From positions 15,710,591 to 15,774,590 of the forward strand of contig OY720100.1 of the NCBI GenBank assembly GCA_963082875.1: a DNA stretch of 64,000 nt. Reading direction: 5' to 3'. Below the pieces are notes generated by a model that saw only the letters and a list, made by a program, of their open reading frames with translations, was not told the origin of the DNA and made no database searches. Made by a program: the position numbers and the translations under genes. Below are positions 1 to 11,735 of the stretch, one piece after another (position 1 is the first letter of the stretch; every line of letters starts with the position of its first letter). Source of the stretch: Corella eumyota. Its lineage: Eukaryota > Chordata > Ascidiacea > Phlebobranchia > Corellidae.

Positions 1-1270
1 TTTCACATGGCTTTTTACGTTTTCACACATGGTTATTTACATTTTTACACATAGTATTATATATTTTTACACATGGTTATTTACACTTTTACACATAGTT
101 TTTGACACTTTTACACATAGTTTTTTACATTTTTACACATAGTTTTTTACATTTTTACACATAGTTTTTTACATTTTTACACATGGTTTTTTACATTTTC
201 ACACATGGTTATTTACATTTTTACACATAGTTTTTTACATTTTTACACATAGTTTTTTACATTTTTACACATAGTTTTATACATTTTTACACATGGTTTT
301 AAACATTTTTTCACATGGTTTTTTACATTTTCACACATGGTTATTTACATTTTTACACATAGTATTATATATTTTTACACATGGTTTTTCACATTTTTAC
401 ACATGTTTTTTTTACATTTTTACACATGGTTATTTACATTTTTACACATGGTTATTTACACTTTTACACATAGTTTTTGACACTTTTACACATAGTTTTT
501 TACATTTTTACACATAGTTTTTTACATTTTTACACATAGTTTTTTACATTTTTACACATAGTTTTATACATTTTTACACATGGTTTTAAACATTTTTTCA
601 CATGGTTTTTTACATTTTCACACATGGTTATTTACATTTTTACACATAGTATTATATATTTTTACACATGGTTTTTCACATTTTTACACATGTTTTTTTA
701 CATTTTTACACATGGTTATTTACACTTTTACACATAGTTTTTGACACTTTTACACATAGTTTTTTACATTTTTACACATAGTTTTTAACATTTTTACATA
801 TAGTTTTTTACATTTTTACACATAGTTTTATACATTTTTACACATAGTTTTATACATTTTTACACATAGTTTTATACATTTTTACACATGGTTTTAAACA
901 TTTTTTCACATGGTTTTATACATTTTCACACATGGTTATTTACATTTTTACACATGGTTTTTCACATTTTTACACATGTTTTTTTACATTTTTACACATG
1001 GTTTTAAACATTTTTTCACATGGTTTTATACATTTTCACACATGGTTATTTACATTTTTACACATGGTTTTTCACATTTTTACACATGTTTTTTTACATT
1101 TTTACACATGGTTATTTACATTTTTACACATAGTTTTTTACATTTTTAGACATAGTTTTTTACGTTTTCACACATGGTTATTTACATTTTTACACATAGT
1201 TTTTGACATATTTTCCATGTTTTTTCGCGTTTTTTTACACAGTTTTTGACAATTTTACACATGGTTTGGG
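1..1270. repeat. 22-bp minisatellite (AT-rich) in a NOL10 intron
   Basis: About 55-60 copies of a 22-bp unit of the form ACATTTTTACACATAGTTTT, with G/A variants at the CATGG/CATAG position. It has higher-order structure: the variant TTTTAAACATTTTTTCACATGG recurs at about 301, 588, 896 and 1006, spacings of 287, 308 and 110 bp, which are about 13, 14 and 5 units. Because 22 is not a multiple of 3, open frames through it cycle over three units (22 residues of FLHFYTH-like text). These are artefacts, not genes. It lies downstream of NOL10 exon 7, so it sits inside a host intron, and it continues off the left edge. Confidence 0.95.
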
Positions 1271-1336
1271 AATTTTTCACATTGTTTTTGACATGTTTTA
1301 CAAGCTTTTATAGTATATAAATACATGTTCACTTAC

Positions 1337-3503
1337 TCATCCAAGTAAGAGCTAAGATTAGCAGCACAGTCGAGTATTCCAACTCTAGTTTTATCTCTTG
1401 GATCCCAGCATTCAACTTTCCCATCTATCCCTCCTGCTAAGACTAACTGGTGATCAGGGTTTATTGTGCATGTGTTTAACTCTCTGTTGAAGTAAAAAAT
1501 TTGGGAAGTAAATATTTTTGTTTCATAAAAATTTTGATGAAACCAATTTTAAATTTGACAATAAAAAACATTTTATTTTTTAATAAATGGTAAAATCTTA
1601 CTCAGATTGGGTGACATAAGATTGTAAAAATCTTCCTTGGTCTAAATTTATTCGATAAATTTCAGGTCTGAAAATACAAAATAATTAACATTAACCATGA
1701 TATATATATATGTATATTTTTGTTTATATCTTTATCCTCGATGTGGGAAAATTGAATGCGTGACCTAAACATAGAGTAACAACTGTTATTCCGACCCAGT
1801 CTCGAGTTGCTTGTGACAGTTTGAGATATTATAGATTGTAATCGCCGATAATTATACTGCTGATTAAGTGCTAGCTCAGCAAGAGTTTATATTGTTTATA
1901 GTGCCTTACTCAGGGGCGCTACAGCATGAGATCAGTGGGGATTGAACCCACGATCTCATGTGTGGTGTAGCAATGTTCTTACCACTACACCACGCTGCCG
2001 GTTATATATAATAAATATGTCCAGCAATATATTAAACTGCTGTTTGTGGTGCGTGAGCAAATTATCTTATGCAAATATTAGTTGAGAGTTGCGACCATAT
2101 TAAGACAGTTAAAATCCTTACCGCAGGATGAACCATCAACTAATTAATTTAATTGTGTTTAACGAAAAATTGTACAGAACATAAACTGCTTATTTACCCT
2201 GCCCCAACTAGCATTAAATCACAGTTTGAAGTATGGTATGAAAAATCGCGTCCAAATTTAGGGATTCTGATATTGTAATGTTTTCCTTGTTGGGTGTGTA
2301 GTTCTACTGTGCGGTCAGTTAACAGAAATACGAGCTAAAAATAACAATTTTTTACATCAATATTATTCTATTGGCTTTGGCCAGTTTTTAAATTGCTGAC
2401 TAATTGTCTGATTATTCCTTGTTAAAGTAATATAAGTACCAAACTTAATAACACTTTGATGTAGACTTATAACTTGCAGCAAACAAAGAACTTTATTTTG
2501 TATTTTATAAAACAGTTCATAATTAAAGAAATTGAAACAAAACCCACCTTAGAATAATCCTCAGAGAGTACATCAAACGTAACAACTAAAACCCAAAAAA
2601 TTTCGAATATTTACAATTTACAAATGTTTAAAAGTTATATGTAGCTAATATTGATTCACTCTATGATTTATAAAAAAACAAATTAAAAGTAGATAAGATA
2701 CCTAACTCAAATTTAAGTGAGAAATTTAATTTAATATTTACCTTCAGAATCAAGACATCGTTCAAACTTTAAAGATAAATCGTTGACATCATAACATCGA
2801 ACTCGGGGTTTGTATGTTCCTTGAAAATAAAATTATTAAAACAAAATATTAATGCCATGTAAGTAAGATGCCGTAAACCTTTGTATATTTATTATTAAAG
2901 TGTAAGGTTAACTTAACTGCCTAAATGTAGAGTAACATAATTTACCCCGACCCATTCTTTAGTTGCCTGCAGCAGTTTGGGATATCATAGAATTTAATTG
3001 CCCGATAATTATACTGCTGATTAAGTGCTGGCTCAGCATAAGTTCGTACCGTTTATAGCGCCTTACTTAAAGATTCTTACAATCAGTGGAATTTTTGGGC
3101 AGCACAAAACACCTTTTATTTAATTAAATTACCTGTTGCAAAAATATATTGCTGATCTTTTGACATCCTAATTGTGGTGCTCACAGTTGGCATCTCAAAA
3201 TCCTGGATCAGCTCAATTCTACGACGTAAGTTGACATCGTTTTTCAACAACGAACGCTTCTTTCTGTCAGTAATAAACTAAAAAAACATTAAAATTTGGT
3301 TAAGCTTATTAAGCTCACCTTCTCTTTTAAAAACTTTCAACAGTTATAAATTGAATATATATATAATGTATTTGACATAAAAATGTTTAAAAGTTTAAAA
3401 GAAAATTAACAAAATGAAAAAATTGAATTCAAACCTCTGGCAATGATTTTCCGGAGCTTAAGTTATAGATTTTGATATTGTTTGTTGGATTTGAAACTTG
3501 CAT
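1337..3503 (-). CDS. NOL10: NOL10-like nucleolar WD-repeat protein, N-terminal part (exons 1-7)
   Basis: Seven coding exons on the minus strand: 3503-3435, 3277-3133, 2819-2742, 2585-2548, 2334-2198, 1667-1602, 1483-1337. All have GT donors and AG acceptors and keep frame, giving about 226 residues before the gene leaves the window (family length is near 690). It opens MQVSNPTNNIKIYNLSSGKS, where NOL10 proteins start with MQVSSLNEVKIYSLSCGKS. Other family landmarks are RRRIELIQDFEMPTVSTTI, YKPRVRCYD, FERCLDSEVVTF, IPKFGRDFSYH and GKVECWDPR. NOL10 (yeast Enp2) is a nucleolar beta-propeller protein of the small-subunit processome in pre-18S rRNA maturation. The ATG at 3503 fits the family start. 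The intron after exon 7 holds the 22-bp minisatellite. Confidence 0.96.
1721..2003 (-). mobile_element. tRNA-derived SINE, near full length
   Basis: Read on the minus strand it starts with a tRNA-like head: A box TGGTGTAGTGG and B box GGTTCAATCCC. A non-tRNA body follows (GTAGCGCCC...TAAGGC, GCTGAG..AGCAC, ATAATTATC, CTATGTTTAGGTC), ending in CATCGAGGATAAAGATAT. It lies in a NOL10 intron. This copy serves as the reference for the family in this window. Confidence 0.9.
2919..3104 (-). mobile_element. SINE fragment without tRNA head
   Basis: Body of the same SINE (ACCCATTCTTTAGTTGCC, CCCGATAATTATACTGCTG, TTTATAGCGCCTTACTT) without the tRNA-like head. It lies in the NOL10 intron between exons 2 and 3. 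Confidence 0.75.
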
Positions 3504-3836
3504 ATTTGCTTAAAATTTACCAACTATAAACAAATTACAAATCTGCATAGAAGAAAAAACATTTGATTCTTAACAAGCTTTAAATTAATATTGCAGTTAA
3601 TATAAATAATCAAATAAAATGGAATATTGCAAAAAAAATGTAAAGAAGTGAAAACAATATATTTCAACTAATAGTTTTTGCGAGTTGTTAAAATTAGCAG
3701 TTATTGCAAAATAATGAATGTTAAAAATGCATAAATAGTATGACACGGTAAACGTATAACAGTATCTAAATAAAACCATTTTACAATATTGAAAAAACAC
3801 ATAAAAATCATTTTTTCATTACAAAACATACAATTA

Positions 3837-4097
3837 TTACTGAAACTCTTTATGCAAAGTCCATATAGCAGTTTGTCCTATACCAGTAGACCCCACAACT
3901 TTATACCCTTCCATTTCAAGCTTGTTTAATATTTCCCTAGGGGGCGATGACACTATCCATTGCTTAAAGTTGTTACCAGAAGTTTGAACCAGACAGCCTC
4001 CTAGTCTGGTCATTAGTTCATGGTCTGAATTAACGTCTCCGATTGTAGTTGGACCAGTTTCAAGTCTGATTTGTGTAGATACAAGAATGTAAGGCAT
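3837..4097 (-). CDS. GCHFR: GTP cyclohydrolase I feedback regulatory protein (GFRP)
   Basis: An 86-residue protein from one uninterrupted exon, against 84 residues for mammalian GFRP. It begins MPYILVSTQIRLETGPT and contains GNNFKQW, SPPREILNKLE, STGIGQTAIWTLHKE. These line up with the vertebrate protein along its whole length. GFRP forms pentamers that sandwich the GTP cyclohydrolase I decamer and mediate inhibition by tetrahydrobiopterin and stimulation by phenylalanine, so it tunes BH4 supply. The ATG at 4097 is the family start. It lies head-to-tail with NOL10 on the same strand, 333 bp upstream of the NOL10 ATG. No intron is seen, although the mammalian gene is split. Confidence 0.96.
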   Translation of the reverse strand: MPYILVSTQIRLETGPTTIGDVNSDHELMTRLGGCLVQTSGNNFKQWIVSSPPREILNKLEMEGYKVVGSTGIGQTAIWTLHKEFQ

Positions 4098-5774
4098 ATT
4101 AATTATAATGTTCTGTTTAAAAATGTATCTAATTTTACCTAAATATCGTTAAAAATAGGTTTATAAACTGACAAATGATATTTAACGCTAAGCATAAGTT
4201 AGGTCGTTCAAATAAAAAAACTGCCATATGCATCACTCAATAAAACACCTAATAAGGCACTGATTAAATTAAACAACTGGTCATGTCATATTTCAATTAA
4301 AAACAGGAAAAATCCAATTTATTTTTGATTCTTATTAAACACGTGCTGGAGAGGGTATTACCCATATATATTACCGGTGCCCAATTCGGTACACGGTACC
4401 AGTAAACGGTACCGACTTGTAAAGCTATATTTAATTAGTTTTATGTTCCAAAAGCTATAATTTATGCGATATTATGTGAGCCTTATATACAATTAATAAC
4501 TGGATAAACATTCTAGCCTGCTTTAGGAAAATGAGTTGTACAAAATGAGCTTAATATTTTACATGAGTTATTTATCCCCAATGTGGGACAACTACACAAC
4601 CTAAACATAAGGGGTAACTATTTTTATTATTATAACTAAATTATACCTAAGTATATTGGTTTTTGGTCCAGTAAGAGTTGCATTCTTTATTATACCTTAC
4701 CTAAGGGTGCTTAACTATAAAGGCAGTGGGGATCTAAATCAGAAATTGGCATAAAGTTAATGCCATTAATCGCATGTAATTGTATTGAAACACAAACTAT
4801 TGTCTAATACAGTGCATTCAAACATAAGTATCATATTATAAGCAGAATATATAGTAAATTTAAAAACATGCACATTTTCCATGAAGCAAATTTTAACTAA
4901 ATTATTTACAGAATCAGATTAAATTTAATGGACGATTTGATCAAATGAACTGTAAATGATAAATATTTTAAATGGATTGAATTATTTTTGCACCAAAAGT
5001 TAAGAATAAAAAAGTTAAACGCTAAAATATTATTACTTTTTAAACCGCTTTTAATATCGAATACCAACTGATCGTAGAAATGTTTGTGGTACCATAGTTT
5101 CCAACCAAATATTTAAAATAAAATATTCCTGCCCCAAGAACCCACTGGCTAAAAGGTAACAAAAAATAAGGGGCCATTTTTAAAGGGGCCATTTTTAAAG
5201 GGGTATAGCCCAAGGGGGCATTTGTTTTTTAGTAAAAATATTTTGAAAAAAATTAACACTTTAATAATATTGATAAGGGTGTGATAATGTTATTTATACT
5301 GGGTATAATTTGACATATGATTTACTTGAATAATTAAGCTAAATGCAAGATAAAATAAAATGTAGTTTGTTACATAACACCATTATTAATAAAACACATT
5401 TAAATACACTCCATAAGCCACTTGAAATTGAAAATTAATGACTAACAATACAATGAAAAATATTTGAAAAACTAAATAATTTATTTTACCCCACAATATT
5501 TCATTTATTAAAAAAAAATTTTTTTTTAAATGTAAGCCTTGAATTTCATTGAATTTTAAGGAAATATGTAAGTGCTAGTTTTTTAACAAACCTAAAATAT
5601 AATTAATTAATAAAAATGAAAACAAAAAAAATCACCAAACGATTCAAAAAAAGCCAAAGCAGCATTTTTAATTATTTTTTAATCGCAGAAATATTCTAAA
5701 TCTAAAAAACTTTACAAATAGAAATCAATTAATTAAATTTAAATAATCAATCAATCAATTAAATTTGACCCATG
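4098..5774. other. spacer between GCHFR and twinfilin
   Basis: AT-rich DNA with no convincing coding exon. It holds a small run of GGTACC/GGTAC copies near 4374-4410 and a 19-bp direct repeat (GGGGCCATTTTTAAA, two copies) at about 5170-5205. Both flanking genes are on the minus strand, so this contains the twinfilin 3' end and the GCHFR promoter. Confidence 0.6.
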
Positions 5775-8700
5775 TTATGCTCCATTGGCTTCAACTTTGG
5801 GTCTTCTGGCAGGTGCCCTTCTGCCCCCTGGGGCCTTGGGTTTGCTGAAATTCCGGGTGGAAGTAACAGTGGGAGGGTGAACTTCTTCGCGGAGGTAGAC
5901 TTCCGTTATTTGCTCTTTATCGTCACATTCAAGCTAAAAAAATAATTCGGGAAAAATTTGAAATTGTTTTTTTTCTTCCTATTTATCCTTGTTGTAGAAA
6001 TGGGGACTTCACAGCCTAAACTAAGGGTCACATTTGTTACCCTGACCCAGTATAGGCTATATTATGTGATTTTTTATAATAGAATAAAGCCATTAGTTTC
6101 AGTATGCTATAGCATAGTAGTAGTGGGTGTTGAATCTAGTGCCTTTTGTTCAATGTCCTGTTTCTTCCACATACCTTTTTTGCTACATTTTTTTAGCTAC
6201 ATACCAAAGAACCTCACCTTTTTATCAATAGTAATTCCAAAGTCTTGTTCAATTGTAGAAATTAAGGGAGATTTGCACGAGGAGTATAACATTCTTTGCT
6301 TGATTGGTATTGAATACCCAGGCATCGAATAAATAAAAACTAAGACAAAAACAAGAATTTTGTTTAAAACTTAAAATAAAAATTTAATTACTTTTATAGA
6401 AAAGAATAGAAATATAAAACTACCAGCAGCTTGCATGCATGCATGGTGTAGTGGTCAGAACACTTCCTACTCTACATGAGGTCCTGGGTTCGATCCCCAG
6501 TGATCCCAAGCCAAAAAATATTACTATAACTAAACACTGTGTTTTAAATAATTTTTAAGTTAAATAATTTTTAAGTAATTTACAACTACTGGCAGCGTGG
6601 TGTAGTAGTCAGAACACTTCCTACGCCACATGGTGAGTTCGATCCCCAGTGATCCCATGCTAAAAAATGTCTACTATAACTTAACACTCTATAATTTGTT
6701 TTCACAGTACCTGGCGTATTAAGTTCTTCTCCTTCATGTCTGTGGTTGTAATTAAACAAATAATAACCCGCCGTTGTCTTGGAAACAAGGTTTTCAAGAT
6801 CACAAACTGAAATAGTTTTCGAGGCTGATTTGTAAATAATTTCCTTGTCCGTATCAACATTCTGAAATTAATGTTTACAAAGAATTAAAAAAAACAACCT
6901 TGGTTATATATTTTTTTTGTTTCTTTAGGCTTAGTTACCACATAGCATTTTATTATAAAACCATTGGCAAACATTTTTACGGGCTTTATGTTAAATTTAA
7001 AAAATATAAAATTGGTTTTCAATTTTTATAGCTTTATGTATATGCAATTCAATTTTTAATTACTATTAAGTATAGGGACATAAGGACATGGGCACCTATA
7101 AAATACAATGGATTAAATTATTAAAAATAAACTGAATAGATTGAACCCAAACTTATTCTTTATTCTTTTAATTTATGTAAACTATTCAATACTGTATATA
7201 CATCTAATAATAGCAAAATCACATCTACCATAGATTACCATCACTTACCATTTCAATAAAGTTGATAGTTCCATCTTTAAAATCATTCAGAGCCTGCAGG
7301 GTGTCTTTGGTTATTGGGAATGAAATTCCTTGGACCGTTTGATGTCTGGTTGAGGTTCCAATTGCTGCATTTTCCTATAATTTTATTTATATATTAAATC
7401 TTTGCGGTTAGAAGGTCATCTTTTGTGTAAACTTTGTTATGTAGATTTATTTTTGGATTACAATTATAGCCTCACAAACTTATAAATAACAATAAAGAGT
7501 CTGTATATTAATATATGTTTAAAAATAGCAATTTAAATGACACTACAGTAAGAAAATTACCCTATAGTTTGACTAAAAAAGTTTTTTTTTGTATATATGG
7601 GATATTATAGATTATAATTGCCCGATAATTATACTGCTGATTAAGTGGTGGATCAGCAGGAGTTCATACCGTTTATAGTGCCTTACTCAAGGGCGCTACA
7701 GCATAAGAGCAGTGGGGATTAAACCCATGACCTCATGGTGGTGTAGCAAGTGTTCTTACCACTACACCACGCTGCCGGTTTTGTAAGGATAAAGATAAAT
7801 AAATAAATACGAAAAGAAAAACAACATACTTGAGATTCCTCCAAGTCTTGTAAAGCATATTCAGATTTAGTCAAAGGAGGTGGTGCACTTTTATGCTCAA
7901 CGTGCTCAAGGTAGCCAGCATAGCTTATATCTGACTGTGTAACAAAAATCAACAATATTTAAATCTTTACCTAACCCAACAAATTAGTAAAACCTATAAC
8001 TGCAAAGATAAAAGAGTAAAAAGTAAAATTATTTAAAACTTAACTTTTTTTGTATATCTTTATCCTTGATGTGGGAAAGTCGTATGCGCGACTTAAACAT
8101 AGAGTAACATCAATTACTCCGACCCAGTCTCCAGTTGTCTGTGGCAGTTTAGGATATTATAGATTATAATTGCCCGGTTATTATGCTGCTGATTAAATGC
8201 TGGCTCAGCAGGAGTTTATACCGTTTATAGCGCCTTACTCGAGGGCGCTACAGCATGAGATCAGTGGGGACTGAACCCACGACCTCATGTGTGGTGTAGC
8301 AAGTGTTCTTACCACTACACCATGCTGCTGGTTAAAGTTTCATACATTTATTTGTAAGGACAAAACAGTTATATAATAAATGGACATTTTAACTGGCATG
8401 AAAAAATATAAACGTAAATGAACTTACAATCATATTACTAGTTAACTCATCGCTGATAAATCCACCTCCAAATTGAGTTTTAAGAGTTGAACGTGTAGCA
8501 GCGTACAACATCTTTTCTCTTACCTAAAATATATAAGTTATAAAAAATTTCAACAATGTTAAGCTTCTGTACTATTTAAAATCCATTTATAGAAAATGTT
8601 TAAAAAAAGATGACAAAATAAAATAACAGAAAATGTTATACTTACTGGGGCATCATCAGGTGCAAATGAAATAAAAAGCCAATTATTTTTCGATTGAAGT

Positions 8701-9384
8701 TGGACTAGAATGTAGCATGGTTGTTTTTCAACCAAATGACATTTCACCGCTGAATCAAATTGTTCTTGCCAGGATATTGGTTCCATTTCAACTGTGTCCT
8801 CACAATGAAGAGTTTCTGAAAACAAAATATTTATATTATTGTGTGAATGCTTTTATGTGTAAAAGTAGACTTCACAACATGTTATAGATTATAATTACAT
8901 AATTAAGCTGCTGATTAAATGTTGGCTTAGCGGAGTTTATACCATTTATAGTACCTTACACAAGAGCGCTACAGCTCGAAAGCAGTAGGGATTAAATCCA
9001 GGACCTTATGTAGTGAACCCAAGTGTTCTTACTATACACCGGTTTTGCCCCCCTAAAAAATTGCTATAAACAGTACAAACCCCTGCTTTACCAAAACATT
9101 TATAACTCTATTTTAAACCAGTTTAAATTACATTTTTCACCTTCTTTAATCATGACTTTTACAGATCTAATATTTCCATCCGTTGTACAAATTCGAAAAA
9201 CATCTTTTAAACCAGCACCACCTAAAATCAAAATTATATTTAAAAGTATGTTTTTCACCCTTTGGATTTAAGGTTTAAGATCTTTGTCTTTAAAGTTTTC
9301 TGTAACTTAACTGCTTTTTTATAGAAAGACTTTAATTTATATTAAAAAATTTAACTTACATTGAATTCCCGTTTGATGCGACAT
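5775..9384 (-). CDS. TWF1: twinfilin, complete nine-exon gene
   Basis: Nine coding exons: 9384-9360, 9221-9141, 8815-8646, 8523-8428, 7934-7830, 7374-7249, 6861-6711, 6339-6218, 5933-5775. They join in frame at GT-AG borders to 344 residues (human TWF1 has 350). Start is MSHQTGIQ, identical to the vertebrate start. First ADF-homology domain is about residues 8-140 ([25 protein letters not shown]), the second about 165-300 ([40 protein letters not shown]). The tail has EEVHPP and KPKAPGGRR, matching the basic capping-protein/phosphoinositide-binding tail. Twinfilin binds ADP-actin monomers and barbed ends and interacts with capping protein in the cytoplasm. One gene is seen, so orthology to TWF1 versus TWF2 is not resolved. 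Introns carry several SINEs. Confidence 0.97.
6423..6511 (+). mobile_element. tRNA-like SINE head, copy 1 of a local tandem pair
   Basis: A box TGGTGTAGTGG and B box GGTTCGATCCC with a short AT-rich tail (CTATAACTAAACACTGT) and no SINE body. It is in twinfilin intron 7, antisense to the gene. Confidence 0.8.
6589..6661 (+). mobile_element. tRNA-like SINE head, copy 2 of the tandem pair
   Basis: Same head (TGGTGTAGTAG; GAGTTCGATCCCC) about 165 bp after the previous one, followed by a near-copy of its tail (CTATAACTTAACACTCT). The pair looks like a local tandem duplication of a head plus flank. Confidence 0.75.
7590..7782 (-). mobile_element. SINE with internal deletion
   Basis: tRNA-like head and first half of the body are present. 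About 100 bp of the distal body are missing, with the GTATATAT end joined directly to GGGATATTATAG. It lies in twinfilin intron 5. Confidence 0.85.
8049..8334 (-). mobile_element. full-length tRNA-derived SINE
   Basis: Head, body and TATCTTTATCCTTGATGTGG end all present. It lies in twinfilin intron 4. Confidence 0.9.
8878..9046 (-). mobile_element. diverged SINE fragment
   Basis: Recognisable by TTATAGATTATAATTAC, ATTTATAGTACCTTAC and AGCAGTAGGGATTAAATCC, with many substitutions and no distal body. It lies in twinfilin intron 2. Confidence 0.65.
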
Positions 9385-10675
9385 TATCCAATAATCCCCT
9401 TTTTCTTTTTATATCTTAAAATATTACCTAATTAAGCTGTAAATATAAAACAAATGTGTTTAATAAAATTAAAATAATAACATATTTACTTATATTTGTT
9501 GTGCTTTTATTTAATATATTAGTAATTATAAAAACAGGGGCGTTTTCAAACCCTTTAACTTTTCACTCAGTTTACCTTTGACTTTCTTTTCCTGGATTGT
9601 AATTAAATTAAAGTTGTAACCGATGATAAGTAGTCATAGCTTCGTGGCACTTCACAACGTCTATACAATACAATATTTGCAATATAAATTGAATACAAAG
9701 TAATTAAATAAATTGTAATTTGTTAGATATTAATTAAAGATTATTGGTAGTTTACGATTTTCAAAAGCTCCTAACATTTTCGGTTTCGTTAATTTTCTTT
9801 TTACTTTTACGTTTTTTTGAAATTATGTAACATAAACAAAAAATGTTTTTAATGTAAAATAGTAATGTATATCTATAAATTTTTAGTGTGTATATATATT
9901 ATCAAAAACGTTAACATACTTAATTAAAAAATATTTAATTAGGCTGTCCGTAAATAAATAGTAATTAAATTGGCTAGAGTGTTAGAATCAGACTAGACAA
10001 GGTAGTTACCGCTTAGTGTAAAAGTTAAAAGTGTTAATAAACAATTACAGAGACTAGACATGACAAAAAAAAAAGATTTTAAATATATAAAAGATTTTAA
10101 AGTTATCAGAACCACATTAATACTATCACAATATAAGCCGCTAGGTTATGATATTGAGTTAATATATAAACCATGTCATTGCTAGCGCCAAGGCAAAATA
10201 AATACGGAAAATGCTGGCAAAATATTGGTTTAAAAATCTGGCAATTAATATAATAAATAAATACATCTATAACGATTTTTAAATATAGTTTTTAACAGAA
10301 ATTCATTTTTAGACTTTTAAAATTTGCATATTTTGGAAAAACGCAATTCGTAACATTCATAAATAAAAAGGAAACTATGTTAAAAAAAGTGTGTACTTGA
10401 CCCCGTGTTAAACAGTAGGACTACAGACCAATACAATAAGAATTGGCGCCCTATAAACAATCTGCATTATGCAAGTAATTCCGTGTATTTGTTTTTTGAG
10501 GCAAACTGGTTCCGTAGTTTGCTGATAAGCGGTCGCCACTTCACACTTTTCACTCTTTCATCCAATTAGCTTTTAACGGCAGATTACTGAGTTATGTTAC
10601 GAGCCTATCCATACACTGTAACGGCGACGCCAAGTCGCCAAGGTAGCATCGTTCACATGCCCGTATCTCTGCACC
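9385..10675. other. divergent spacer twinfilin / Id-1
   Basis: Holds the 5' ends of twinfilin (left, minus) and Id-1 (right, plus). It is AT-rich to about 10.4 kb, then becomes less AT-rich towards the Id-1 promoter. No coding exon recognised. Confidence 0.55.
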
Positions 10676-10701
10676 CAGGTGCTGAGGCGCCAGCCAGTCT
10701 A
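10676..10701 (-). promoter_or_regulatory. composite SMAD/E-box element, site 1
   Basis: Reads CAGGTG (10676-10681), 4 bp, GGCGCC (10686-10691), 5 bp, GTCT (10697-10700); on the minus strand AGAC-N5-GGCGCC-N4-CACCTG. GGCGCC-N5-GTCT is the known SMAD1/5 + SMAD4 geometry of BMP response elements. It lies about 280 bp upstream of the Id-1 TATA box. Confidence 0.75.
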
Positions 10702-10859
10702 GAGCGAAGCGTTGTACACACCTAACTGCCCACAACCCGTATACGAAACTTCGTTTTGTTTTCTCCTTTCTACGACCGCGGGTTTTGAGCCCAGGTGTGT
10801 TATGCCGACTTGCTGGCGCTGGTCTGTAGCGATTTTACAAAGCGAAGGACTCTCTCGCG

Positions 10860-10865
10860 CACGTG
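10860..10865. promoter_or_regulatory. CACGTG E-box in the Id-1 promoter
   Basis: A palindromic CACGTG 112 bp before the TATA box, inside CGCGCACGTGCAT. Confidence 0.45.
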
Positions 10866-10976
10866 CATATACAGAACGAGTAAACGGAGATAAAACAATC
10901 GCGCGCGTTCTCTCGTCATAATAGAACAATGCGATTAGCGACGTCCCGGAGAAAAAGGCGCGAGCGGTTCGTCGAC

Positions 10977-10984
10977 TATATAAG
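10977..10984 (+). promoter_or_regulatory. TATA box of Id-1
   Basis: TATATAAG, 102 bp before the ATG at 11079. An in-frame ATG at 10929 lies upstream of this box and would not be in the transcript, which fixes the start at 11079. Confidence 0.8.
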
Positions 10985-11078
10985 TCCGAGTACAAGAAAG
11001 TTTCAGCATATTACAACTCAAACCAGCGAGCTATCATTATTTACTTTTAACGCTAACTGTGTAAACTTAACAAGAAAA

Positions 11079-11456
11079 ATGGTCAAAGCAACAGTTCAAG
11101 GTAGAAAATCTCAAGACATCAAATCTAGTCAATCAACAATTCGAAAAAGCAGCGAGGAGTGTCAATTATTAAACAAACTCCGATCCATCTTACCAGCAGT
11201 GTCAGAAAACGGCAAGGACATCTCGACCTTGGACATTATGCAGCATGCTATTTTCTACATCCACGACCTTAGCGATATGCTAGGAAAGTCAAAAGACACA
11301 GAGGTCGAATCTTCCGAGTCGGATGAGGAAAAAGAAAATAAAGCCGACCACAGCGACATTGAAATGTTCTCGGTAACTGAAGTGTACAACGGCGGGGTTA
11401 GCCAGCAGTTCAACCCCGCGTGTCAAGTCGCTCGTCTCCCTACTCCAGTTTGTTGA
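11079..11456 (+). CDS. ID: Id-type helix-loop-helix protein (Id-1), intronless
   Basis: 125 residues in one exon. The HLH covers about residues 27-68: helix 1 ECQLLNKLRSILPAV, loop with SENGKDIST, helix 2 LDIMQHAIFYIHDLSDML. There is no basic region before helix 1, which defines Id proteins: they dimerise with E-type bHLH factors and keep them off DNA. The tail is acidic (VESSESDEEKE). The N-terminus MVKA is shared with the other two Id genes here and supports this start, as does the TATA box at 10977 and the AAAAATGG context. Vertebrate Id genes carry an intron after the HLH; this gene does not. A polyadenylation signal lies at 11736. Confidence 0.94.
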   Translation: MVKATVQGRKSQDIKSSQSTIRKSSEECQLLNKLRSILPAVSENGKDISTLDIMQHAIFYIHDLSDMLGKSKDTEVESSESDEEKENKADHSDIEMFSVTEVYNGGVSQQFNPACQVARLPTPVC

Positions 11457-11735
11457 AAACATCGAAGCTTCAAACTACCCAAAATGGGGTTATTTCAACG
11501 CTAATTCAAGTTAATTAAGTAACTGAAGGGAGCAAATTTAATCTAAAGGGCTGAGGGTGATTCCAGCAATTCCAAATCCAGTTGAGGGATGAGGTTTACA
11601 AAGAGCCAATAGACAAGTAGTCTATCCGTGGGCGAAAAGGGCTTCGCGTTTTTAAAATTATTTTCTTGTGCCTTATGTGATTTTGTGTTTTTACTTTTGA
11701 TCGCATTTCGCAAGTAATTCTAATGTCTAATGTTT

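Noticed and set aside
293-1249. Open frames reading FLHFYT/FTHGF repeats
   Set aside because: They are the 22-bp minisatellite read in three frames; 66 bp gives a 22-residue period. No splice or start context, and they lie in a NOL10 intron.
10699-10995. 98-codon frame on the minus strand over the Id-1 promoter
   Set aside because: Covers the TATA box and SMAD site of Id-1, with no family features.
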